Positions 1 to 6,229 of a stretch of DNA of 21,401 nucleotides are shown here, piece by piece. The stretch covers positions 1 through 21,401 of IMG/VR virus record IMGVR_UViG_3300025300_001362; one strand, written 5' to 3'. Position 1 is the stretch's first letter. Each line of letters opens with the position of its first letter. Source of the DNA: a virus. A program made the translations under genes and the position numbers. The notes below the pieces were generated by a model. That model was not told the origin of the DNA, ran no database searches, and worked only from the letters and a program-made list of their open reading frames with translations.

Positions 1-640
1 CTTCGTAGAGTTCTTGAAAGGCGGCGGCGTTGCCACGGAAGACACTCTTAGCATCAAGCACTTCGGCTTCATCTAACACGCCAGCGTCAATCGCATCCCA
101 CGCGGTGATCTTTGCGTAGTGCCAATCCGGTTCACCACTTTCGGCTCGTCGTGCCAGTTGGTATGCCCAATTCCGTCTGCCCTTGACATTACCAATCACA
201 CGCACCGCACCGCCCGTCGCGGTGATAGTTGTCCGTGCCGCGATCCAAGCGTCTTCTTTGCACCGTGTCGCTTCATCAATCACTAGCGCATAGACATCTT
301 CACCATAGAGGGCATCTGGTTTATCGGCTGACTTGAACGCGATGATGGTGTTCGATGGACGAACGTGAATCTCTAAGTTCTGCTCATGGGATTCATACAG
401 ACTGGTATCGAGATATTGCTTGAGTCGTTTGAAGGCGATCTTGGACTGTTCACGAATTGGCGCAATCCACCAGTATTGATTTCCGGCTTTGCCCTGAAGG
501 GCTTGCTCAAACAGCCAGATGATGCAGCCAACGGTCTTCCCGCTTTTCGTGCTGGCTTCAATGACGCTATACCGCGCAGGGCAGAAGATGGCTTCTAGTT
601 GTTTGGGGTAGAGCCACGGTCGAGAGTAACGCGCAATCAC
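1..640 (-). CDS. terL: Terminase large subunit, N-terminal part (cut by window edge)
   Basis: About 213 residues of the ATPase half of the phage DNA-packaging motor are present; the C-terminal nuclease half lies beyond position 1. The translation shows a Walker A-like loop STKSGKT at residues 30-36 and a Walker B segment ALVIDEA at 118-124, followed by a TRCKEDAW stretch where the coupling region is expected. The protein translocates DNA into the prohead and cuts concatemers with the small subunit. The start is GTG at 640, overlapping the terS stop as GTGA, so translation is probably coupled to terS. The order terS then terL is the usual phage arrangement. No ATG alternative is close to the overlap. 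Identification is firm because both ATPase motifs and the partner gene are present; the subfamily (headful or cos) cannot be judged from this half. Confidence 0.9.
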   Translation of the reverse strand, partial: MIARYSRPWLYPKQLEAIFCPARYSVIEASTKSGKTVGCIIWLFEQALQGKAGNQYWWIAPIREQSKIAFKRLKQYLDTSLYESHEQNLEIHVRPSNTIIAFKSADKPDALYGEDVYALVIDEATRCKEDAWIAARTTITATGGAVRVIGNVKGRRNWAYQLARRAESGEPDWHYAKITAWDAIDAGVLDEAEVLDAKSVFRGNAAAFQELYE

Positions 641-1110
641 GGATCGTTCTTCTCTGTCTTACTCGTTAAGAGTCGCTTCACCAGCGAAGCCTGACGGGGC
701 GGTGGGGGAATGTTGAGCTTGATTTCAATCTCGTTATTCTCACCTTGACCCATGTGTTCCACTTTGTCGCCGTATGTTTCACGGCGATGAGCCTTGAGAA
801 TAAAGATAGCGGCAAGGTCGCTCTTCTCTCTGGCTCGGTTATGGAGTGACGCGAGGGTGAGGTCGAGTCCATCTTCAATAGCTTCGTTCCATGCTTCTCG
901 AAACTGTTTATTCTTGTCGCGTTCTCGATACACGACTGCGCGACTGACACCAGCTTTGCGAGCCGCGATGGCAATCACAGGCATCACCGCCAGTGTCGCA
1001 AGGAACACAGCCTTCCATTCGCCAGCCGACTTCGGGCTGACACCCTTCTTGCGTCCCCCACGTTTCTTTCGTGGAACTAGCGTGATCGGTTTCTTCGTTG
1101 TGCTTGACAT
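637..1110 (-). CDS. terS: Terminase small subunit
   Basis: A 157-residue basic protein directly upstream of terL, of the size normal for small terminases (about 140-190 residues). The N-terminal 25 residues are rich in Lys and Arg (VPRKKRGGRKKG). A helix-turn-helix follows at about 38-62, with AARKAGVSRAVVYRERD as turn and recognition helix, then a helical part (FREAWNEAIEDGLDLTLASL) suited to oligomerisation. Small terminases bind the packaging site on phage DNA and load the large subunit. The stop overlaps the terL GTG start by four bases. The family is assigned from position, size and HTH layout rather than from a unique catalytic motif. Confidence 0.8.
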   Translation of the reverse strand: MSSTTKKPITLVPRKKRGGRKKGVSPKSAGEWKAVFLATLAVMPVIAIAARKAGVSRAVVYRERDKNKQFREAWNEAIEDGLDLTLASLHNRAREKSDLAAIFILKAHRRETYGDKVEHMGQGENNEIEIKLNIPPPPRQASLVKRLLTSKTEKNDP

Positions 1111-1121
1111 CAGTGTGGTTC

Positions 1122-1661
1122 TTATAATAAAGCACGAAGCTCGTGAATACTTCTCATTTTACCGTTCACATCTAATCCGTAGCCGAACACAAACTTATCA
1201 CCGACCGCGAATCCAGAATAGTCAACGTCGTGATTCTTCTTTACCAATAACGCCGCAACACCAATCGAGGCAGGTTTATATGACGCAAGATAGTTCTTGA
1301 CGTATTTCAACGTCAGCCCAGTGTCAACAATATCCTCAACGATAATGACATGGCGACCTTCGATGGCGGTGGTGAGGCCACTAACCAGGTTCACCGTTCC
1401 TGTGGGCTGCGTGTGGTCATAGCTATTGACCTTAATGAAATCAATCTCAGGATACAGCGGTGTCCGATACCGCTTGCTCTGTCCGGTGGGATGGCTTAAT
1501 GCCCGAACCAAGTCTGCCATAAACATGAACGCGCCGTTCAGGATTCCAATCAGGACAGGGTCTTTGTCTGCGTAGTCTTTGAGGATCTTCGAGGCAATGT
1601 CGCGAACTCTTTGCGCGATGGCACGGTCGGTCTTGTGTAGTGACCCGTCTGTCGGTTTCAT
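1122..1661 (-). CDS. hpt: Hypoxanthine/guanine phosphoribosyltransferase-like protein
   Basis: A 179-residue type I phosphoribosyltransferase, full length for Hpt. The PRPP-binding loop VIIVEDIVDTGLTL is at residues 105-118. The flexible-loop segment KVNSYD is at about 77-82, a LLVKK lysine that contacts the purine is at 138-142, and FVFGYGLD, the base-stacking and Mg-binding segment, is at 157-164. The known reaction is purine base plus PRPP to nucleoside monophosphate. The gene overlaps the folE stop as ATGA and ends the queD-queE-folE group, so it may replenish the GTP that FolE uses, or handle a free deazapurine base. Both roles are inference. It is uncommon in phages and could also simply salvage guanine from degraded host DNA. 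Confidence 0.88.
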   Translation of the reverse strand: MKPTDGSLHKTDRAIAQRVRDIASKILKDYADKDPVLIGILNGAFMFMADLVRALSHPTGQSKRYRTPLYPEIDFIKVNSYDHTQPTGTVNLVSGLTTAIEGRHVIIVEDIVDTGLTLKYVKNYLASYKPASIGVAALLVKKNHDVDYSGFAVGDKFVFGYGLDVNGKMRSIHELRALL

Positions 1662-2209
1662 TTAGCAAGCTCTAAGAACTCCATGCGGGTCTCGTGGTGG
1701 TCTTTGAACTTGCCACGCATTACCGACGACACCATGACCCCATCGGACTTAATACCGCGCATCGACATACAAGTGTGAACACCTTTCGCGATGACCGTCA
1801 CGCTTGGGCTGTTAGTAACGCCTGACACCTCAGTTGCGATGTCATCGACAAGGCGTTCCTGAACCTGTAACTGATGAGCATACTTATGGCAGATCCGAGG
1901 AATCTTCGACAACCCAATCACGCGATCCTTGGTGATGTAGCCCACTGCGATATCGCACCAGAACGGAAGCAGGTGGTGTTCGCAGAGTGACCAGACACGA
2001 ATGCCGGACACGACCACCATCTGATCGACTGTCACCGTGTCGAAGGTGGTGTCAATCGTGCCTGGATCGTATCCGATAAACTCCTGCCAATACTTGGCGA
2101 ACCGCTTTGGTGTGTCTTGCAGTCCAGGTCGGTCGGGGTCTTCCCCGATGACTGTCAGAAGTTGTTCGGCGATGTGTTCTAGTTGTCTATACCGCTCGTC
2201 TATTTCCAT
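1658..2209 (-). CDS. folE: GTP cyclohydrolase I
   Basis: A 183-residue FolE catalysing GTP to 7,8-dihydroneopterin triphosphate plus formate, the entry step to both folate and 7-deazaguanines. The zinc ligands are visible as C76 and H79 in CEHHLLPF and C147 in GVHTCMSMRG. The 71-residue gap from first to second cysteine equals that in the E. coli enzyme (C110 to C181). The family motif VIGLSKIPRI is at about 97-106. Its length is that of the core domain, shorter at the N terminus than E. coli FolE. It overlaps the queE end by 23 bases and hpt by 4. With QueD and QueE beside it, the role here is deazaguanine synthesis rather than folate. No clear Shine-Dalgarno was seen, so coupling to queE translation is likely. 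Confidence 0.96.
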   Translation of the reverse strand: MEIDERYRQLEHIAEQLLTVIGEDPDRPGLQDTPKRFAKYWQEFIGYDPGTIDTTFDTVTVDQMVVVSGIRVWSLCEHHLLPFWCDIAVGYITKDRVIGLSKIPRICHKYAHQLQVQERLVDDIATEVSGVTNSPSVTVIAKGVHTCMSMRGIKSDGVMVSSVMRGKFKDHHETRMEFLELAK

Positions 2210-2903
2210 AGGTCAGTGTATGAAGTCTCGTAGTCACATGATAGTTCCGTGCGATAGCCGCTTCAGCGACATCGGATAACGTCTTCTGCACCTGTGTGGC
2301 CTCGATGCCTTCGGGCATGATATAAACAGGACTCAGGGCGTGATTCGTCACCAGCCTGTCTATCTCATCAAAGTCAGCCACATCTTGGACAACAAACTTG
2401 AAGCACCGTCGTGGGTGTTCATTGAACGCATCAAGGACCGTCGGCTGATACCGATCACGTTCGGCGTTGCCGCTGTTCTCAAGTTTGGGACTCACATTGT
2501 ATCGACCGACCTTGAGTGACGGGTTCGGTGCGATGGTGCCAGCGGTCTCTATCTCGCTTGTCCATCCCTGGTCTGCCAGTCTGTCTATAAGTGGAATAAG
2601 GCGTTCAGCCTGTAGCATGGGTTCTCCACCGCTGATAACCAGATGACATATTAGCCTCCCCGATTCCATGTTCTTGTGGCTGAGAGCGTGAATACGAGCC
2701 TCTACGGCACCAATCTCCATCAGGTGGACTTCCTGTGTCTTGTCATATCGTGTCCAGTCCCACGAGAACGGCGTATCGCACCACAAACACGCTAGATTGC
2801 ATCCGGCCAATCTCAAGAAGATGCACGGCGTTCCCATCGTAGGGCCTTCCCCTTGAAAGGTTGGGCCGAAGATTTCGTTCACCGCGAGCATGTGGCTTGA
2901 CAT
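2187..2903 (-). CDS. queE: 7-carboxy-7-deazaguanine synthase
   Basis: A 238-residue radical SAM enzyme converting 6-carboxy-tetrahydropterin to 7-carboxy-7-deazaguanine (CDG). The N terminus has the QueE signature NEIFGPTFQGEG followed by the CX3CX2C cluster-binding motif at C35, C39 and C42 (GCNLACLWCDT). ISGGEPMLQ further on is the radical SAM GGE element. Length matches the family (about 220-245). The start at 2903 has a GAGGA-type ribosome site about ten bases upstream; an internal ATG at 2891 is the alternative. It overlaps queD by 25 bases and folE by 23, consistent with a tightly coupled pathway. Confidence 0.95.
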   Translation of the reverse strand: MSSHMLAVNEIFGPTFQGEGPTMGTPCIFLRLAGCNLACLWCDTPFSWDWTRYDKTQEVHLMEIGAVEARIHALSHKNMESGRLICHLVISGGEPMLQAERLIPLIDRLADQGWTSEIETAGTIAPNPSLKVGRYNVSPKLENSGNAERDRYQPTVLDAFNEHPRRCFKFVVQDVADFDEIDRLVTNHALSPVYIMPEGIEATQVQKTLSDVAEAAIARNYHVTTRLHTLTYGNRRAV

Positions 2904-3304
2904 TTTCTAGTTTCCTCGACCACACACCGCACCAACCTACAGCCCGTGCCTTCCAGTGCCACAGGCGCGACGTCGTGAACAAGATGATGTGCCATGTTTT
3001 CAGCCGTCGGGTTGAACGGCGTGACTACTAGGTCATCAGGAAAATGACGATGAAGCACCGCTACGTCAGGGTCATCCTCGTAAATCAGAAACCGATGATC
3101 CCACTGGGACTCTAACCAGTCACAGAGGCGGTTTTTAATGGCTGAGAAGTCTAAGACCCGTCCGATATCGTCAAGCCCTGTATCCAGTTGCACGGTGAAG
3201 TGGATACGATAGTTGTGACCGTGTAGATGCCTACATTTATTCTCGTGGCCTGTAACTTTGTGACCAGCACTGAAGTCATGGTATCTGGTGGCGACTACTG
3301 ACAT
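2879..3304 (-). CDS. queD: 6-carboxy-5,6,7,8-tetrahydropterin synthase
   Basis: A 141-residue QueD/PTPS-family enzyme converting dihydroneopterin triphosphate to 6-carboxy-tetrahydropterin. Zinc ligands are H15 in FSAGHKV and H28/H30 in HLHGHNY, with the catalytic cysteine C24 in ENKCRHLHG. The Asp-His pair is D69-H70 in QWDHRF, and a late glutamate lies in VVEET. I chose the ATG at 3304 because it has a GAGG site ten bases upstream and gives the usual family N terminus. A GTG at 3328 would add eight residues (MRFRGRAR) and deepen the overlap with the upstream methyltransferase. The C-terminal end overlaps queE. Confidence 0.94.
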   Translation of the reverse strand: MSVVATRYHDFSAGHKVTGHENKCRHLHGHNYRIHFTVQLDTGLDDIGRVLDFSAIKNRLCDWLESQWDHRFLIYEDDPDVAVLHRHFPDDLVVTPFNPTAENMAHHLVHDVAPVALEGTGCRLVRCVVEETRKCQATCSR

Positions 3305-4101
3305 ACGAGCGCGACCTCTAAAGCGCACTCAGGGTACAGGGCGGCAATGGTGGGAAGTGCTTGCTCACGCGGCATGATCTTTAACAGCATTTCAGCTTTT
3401 TGAAGTGACTCTCCTGAGAGAACCGCTTTTAGATGCCGACACTTTGTTGATAGACCGATAGTCTTCTTAATTGACCAACCAGCATCCTCTAACCAGGAGT
3501 GAAGTTCTGTCATCTTCGGCTCATAGACATGTGCCGCATATTGCGCATCGTACCCACTTGCACCTTCCTGTGTCACCGGACACGTTAGGTACAGAATTGC
3601 CTTGTTCGTCGCGACCGCACGACATTCCCGCAGCGAGGCTTGTTGCGCCTCGATTGCCATGTGTTCAATGGCCGACGTGTATACCACTAGGTCAAACCGT
3701 CCACTCAGATGCTGTGACATCTCCGCCACATTTGCTTCGACGAACGAGACAGGAAAACCCCAGTCCTTCTCTTCTTTTGATCTTCGAGGGTCTAAGCCTC
3801 TCGCAAAGACAGCGTTCTGTGAATGGATGTCAACACCAACATAGGCGCGGCACGTTTTTGAACGGTAACGTAGAAACGGAATCAACAACCCTCGCCCACA
3901 ACAGACATCCAGAACCCTGCCGTGATTCGGCATTAGGTCGGCCGCGAAGGCGTGTTGAAAGTAGCAGTGAACATCAAGTTCTGACGCAACGCCATCGTAG
4001 AACTGTCGAAAGCAGTTCCTCATCTGATACGTTGTGCATAGCACCTCTTTTCGATCTATGTCATCCGTGATCTTTGGCACGATCCTACTTGACAGGGTCA
4101 T
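3295..4101 (-). CDS. Class I SAM-dependent methyltransferase of unknown substrate
   Basis: A 268-residue protein with a Rossmann-type methyltransferase core. Motif I VLDVCCGRG is at about 63-71, the acidic end of beta 2 (GVDI) at 89-92, a motif II-like FVEANV follows, and DLVVYTSAIEHM matches motif IV of small-molecule class I enzymes. There is no SPPY or DPPY, so it is not an amino-methylating DNA methyltransferase of the usual kind. I chose ATG 4101, which has a GGGAG site seven bases upstream; an ORF start at 4194 would overlap dpdA by 110 bases and has less support. It overlaps dpdA by 17 bases and queD by 10, placing it inside the deazaguanine block. A role in methylating a deazaguanine intermediate or the base in DNA is inference. 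It has an extra C-terminal domain of about 70 residues that I do not recognise. Confidence 0.8.
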   Translation of the reverse strand: MTLSSRIVPKITDDIDRKEVLCTTYQMRNCFRQFYDGVASELDVHCYFQHAFAADLMPNHGRVLDVCCGRGLLIPFLRYRSKTCRAYVGVDIHSQNAVFARGLDPRRSKEEKDWGFPVSFVEANVAEMSQHLSGRFDLVVYTSAIEHMAIEAQQASLRECRAVATNKAILYLTCPVTQEGASGYDAQYAAHVYEPKMTELHSWLEDAGWSIKKTIGLSTKCRHLKAVLSGESLQKAEMLLKIMPREQALPTIAALYPECALEVALVCQ

Positions 4102-5008
4102 GGTCACTCCCGTTGGCGGTAAGGCTCCATCCAGCGTGGAGCATATATCGTTGATACTTAACCCACTCGCCGAAATTGTGCATAGCGGTTTCACGCGCCT
4201 TTAAGCGTGTTCCGGGGGGACACTTAACCTTTCTTAGACCTGCACCGGTAAAGACATCAAGGTAACCAGCACGATTGCCCATTGTCCAGTTCGTTGAGTC
4301 CACCGAGTCAAAGCGGTAGTTGGTGAGTCCCGATGTTGGCGCAAAGCCTAACCCGTGAACCCTAGTTCTAGTCTCATGGGCAATGTCGCACAACTTGTTG
4401 AGGTATCTATACTCCTTACGATGAATGGCCTTAATTGCTAACCCACCGATAGCGACATACGGGTAGTCCTTCACCATTCCTCGCCAGTAGTCAAGGCCAC
4501 GACTACGATGCCAGACTGGAATGCATTGCCGTCCGGTACGTGCCTCAAGCGTATGACGTAACTGTTCAACACGCGAAAGACCTACAGCCACGTCAATATC
4601 AAGTTCAAGAAAAAGGTGTATGTCATGTTTAAGAATAAAGTCTGCATAGCGACACACGTAGTCATCCCAATCCGTTGACGCTTTAGTGTTAACACTTTTG
4701 GTCTTTTGTTTTATAAACGTGAACGCACCGGAGTCGAGCATAAAGTTCCAGACCTTGTTGTCGATGTATGGAAGCATCCAATCTTTTACATAAAAGAATG
4801 ACTCAAGAACGTAGAGTCCTGGCTCTGCCAGTTTTGCTCTGCCAGGGTCAACAGGCTTGTGATGGCATAGCCCGTGAAGCGTTCCCGTTGAGACGAGGTA
4901 GTTGTCCATTATCAACCAGTCACGCGAAGCGATTCCGGCGAGGTAGTTGTCCATTGCTTCTTCAATGAAAACACGTCCATATCTACCCGTGACGAGGTAG
5001 TTATCCAT
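4085..5008 (-). CDS. dpdA: DpdA-type DNA 7-deazaguanine transglycosylase (TGT-like)
   Basis: A TGT-like TIM-barrel protein of 307 residues from the first start, or 274 from the third. Residues 91-96 read LDSGAF, matching the TGT element that carries the first active-site aspartate (D92). LELDID at 135-140, VAIGGL at about 185-190 (TGT GGL loop), HGLGF at 219-223 and FDSVDSTNW at 233-241, the likely nucleophile region, follow in the expected order. DpdA proteins exchange guanine in DNA for a 7-deazaguanine, the DNA counterpart of tRNA transglycosylation. Adjacent queD, queE and folE support this over a tRNA role. The N terminus is unusual: MDNYL occurs three times, at residues 1, 19 and 34, each with an ATG that could initiate. 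Only the first (5008) has a strong Shine-Dalgarno (GGAAGGA). The third fits the family N terminus best. Confidence 0.9.
   Translation of the reverse strand: MDNYLVTGRYGRVFIEEAMDNYLAGIASRDWLIMDNYLVSTGTLHGLCHHKPVDPGRAKLAEPGLYVLESFFYVKDWMLPYIDNKVWNFMLDSGAFTFIKQKTKSVNTKASTDWDDYVCRYADFILKHDIHLFLELDIDVAVGLSRVEQLRHTLEARTGRQCIPVWHRSRGLDYWRGMVKDYPYVAIGGLAIKAIHRKEYRYLNKLCDIAHETRTRVHGLGFAPTSGLTNYRFDSVDSTNWTMGNRAGYLDVFTGAGLRKVKCPPGTRLKARETAMHNFGEWVKYQRYMLHAGWSLTANGSDHDPVK
4892..5008 (-). repeat. Three in-frame copies of the dpdA start-codon segment
   Basis: An 18-base element beginning ATGGAYAACTACCTCG occurs on the minus strand at 5008-4991, 4954-4937 and 4909-4892. Starts are spaced 54 and 45 bases apart, so all are in the dpdA frame. 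Copies two and three differ at two positions and copy one has one silent change. Similarity between copies two and three continues weakly past the element (GGAATCGCTTCGCG against GGGAACGCTTCACG), suggesting local tandem duplication of the gene start. The function is unknown; alternative starts or a translational control site are possible. Confidence 0.85.
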
Positions 5009-5023
5009 TCATCCTTCCATGCA

Positions 5024-5626
5024 CTACTTTACCTGTAGCACTTTAAGGATGGCTTGCTCTGGAGATTTCCCATGTGCCGCTAGTGCTGTGACTACCGCTT
5101 GATGATCGTCAGGAGAAAACTTCAGCGTCAGCGTTATCGTTTCCTCTTGGTTGGCGTTCGGGTCATTCTCAAAGAATTGGTCGAGGTCAACATGTTCTGC
5201 ACTAGCGAGAATTGACTGCAATTCCTCATCGTAAAAGAATGACGAGAGGTCGATATTGTTGTTCGCGTCTTCGAGCAATTGCTTGGCGTCCCAATCAGCG
5301 AGTTCACCTGTGCGGTTGTCATAGATGGCCAGGTCGCGCTTCTGAGCCTCTGACAGCCCCGTACGGCGCACCGCAACAAGTTCTGACCCCTTAGCCTCAA
5401 CCACCTTGAGGTCGGTGATACCAGCCTCGCCAGCGGCTTCTATGGTCGCATTACCAGCCAGTACTTCGTTGTTCTCATCAATGACAATCGAGCGACCGGT
5501 GCCGACCTTGTGCAACGCCTCGACAATCATGCCGACGTTTCTCGGCGTGTGCTTGCGTCGATTCTTCGGGTCAGGAACCAAGTCCTTGATGTGAGTAAGC
5601 GGCTTTGCTTCTTTTTTAGGTGTCAC
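5024..5626 (-). CDS. ParB N-terminal-domain protein
   Basis: A 200-residue protein whose first 110 residues form a ParB/sulfiredoxin-type domain. DLVPDPKNRRKH at 15-26 is the entry motif, IVEALHKVG at 34-42 the helix, and IVIDENNEVLAGNATIEAA at 47-65 corresponds to the ParB box, with GNATIEAA where chromosomal ParB has GERRYRAA. The C-terminal 90 residues are acidic and have no motif I recognise. The start is GTG at 5626 behind a GAGAGGAAAG site. Such isolated ParB domains are common near phage DNA-modification genes. The bacterial dpd system uses DpdB, a ParB/DndB-like protein, with DpdA, so a partner role with DpdA 16 bases downstream is plausible but unproven. The changed ParB box argues against plasmid partitioning. 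Confidence 0.8.
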   Translation of the reverse strand: MTPKKEAKPLTHIKDLVPDPKNRRKHTPRNVGMIVEALHKVGTGRSIVIDENNEVLAGNATIEAAGEAGITDLKVVEAKGSELVAVRRTGLSEAQKRDLAIYDNRTGELADWDAKQLLEDANNNIDLSSFFYDEELQSILASAEHVDLDQFFENDPNANQEETITLTLKFSPDDHQAVVTALAAHGKSPEQAILKVLQVK

Positions 5627-5647
5627 CTTTTGGGACTTTCCTCTCTA

Positions 5648-6229
5648 TCACGCATACGCCTCTGACTCCTGTTTTAGTGAATCCCGATACAGATGCTGCT
5701 GGTGTTTATAGTGCCGCAACTCATCCGGTGGGCGAAGCTGACGAATCTTCTTGGCATAGGCTTCACCTGTTGAGAATGTCTTCAGATAGGCGCGGTCAAG
5801 AATCTCGTGATAAAGACACCAGCCAACAAACGTGTAGTCTGTTTGAATATCCTGCTCCGTGTGGTCCCATGTTTCACAGAGCATAAGTGCATAGGCATCA
5901 ACCATGTTCGCATCTCGGCTCTTTTTGAGCGGCACGATGAGATGGTCAGTGCGTCTGGTGACAGCCTTCACGTCAACACGTACACCAGAAGGCAAGACAC
6001 AGTCGTGGCCACCGGAACGCGGTTCAGTCGTCAGGTCTGGATAGGTATTCAGTAACTTAGCGAACGCCACCTCTGCACCGAAGCCACGTCGCTCCATGAC
6101 CATCGGGGAAGCATCGGCATAGAGCGCATCAGTCACACCGGCCTTTCGGTTGTTGAGATACCGGCAGTTCGAGACAAATTCGACGAGACGAAGTTCTGTC
6201 GTGTTCAACGTCGTGCTGTTATCCACCAT
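5648..6229 (-). CDS. PD-(D/E)XK-fold nuclease-like protein
   Basis: A 193-residue protein from ATG 6229, which has a strong AAGGAG six bases upstream; ORF starts at 6253 and 6235 lie in or before this site. A restriction-endonuclease-like core is visible: E53 in RRGFGAEVAFAKLL, D76 in SGGHDCVL and D86-V-K88 in VRVDVKAV, fitting E...D-X9-DXK. The sequence RSGGHDCVLPSGVRVDVKA resembles phage and restriction-type PD-(D/E)XK proteins that act on a defined DNA. It overlaps the aminotransferase by 11 bases and lies 21 bases upstream of the ParB gene, so it joins the sugar island to the DNA-modification block. Whether it cuts unmodified host DNA, repairs or does something else is unknown. Confidence 0.65.
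   Translation of the reverse strand: MVDNSTTLNTTELRLVEFVSNCRYLNNRKAGVTDALYADASPMVMERRGFGAEVAFAKLLNTYPDLTTEPRSGGHDCVLPSGVRVDVKAVTRRTDHLIVPLKKSRDANMVDAYALMLCETWDHTEQDIQTDYTFVGWCLYHEILDRAYLKTFSTGEAYAKKIRQLRPPDELRHYKHQQHLYRDSLKQESEAYA

Noticed and set aside
794-1300. Plus-strand open frame of 168 codons
   Set aside because: It covers parts of terS and hpt on the other strand, which have clear motifs; its composition is rich in Arg and Ser and it has no ribosome site.
3471-4070. Plus-strand open frame of 199 codons
   Set aside because: It lies antisense to the methyltransferase, has a low-complexity Ser/His/Arg/Pro composition and no motif; it is a shadow frame.
4892-5008. CRISPR-like repeat array
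   Set aside because: Only three 18-base copies with unequal spacing, all in frame at a gene start; there is no leader and there are no cas genes.
5024-5626. Plasmid partition ParB
   Set aside because: There is no ParA, no parS-like cluster and no HTH domain typical of partition ParB, and the neighbours are DNA-modification genes.
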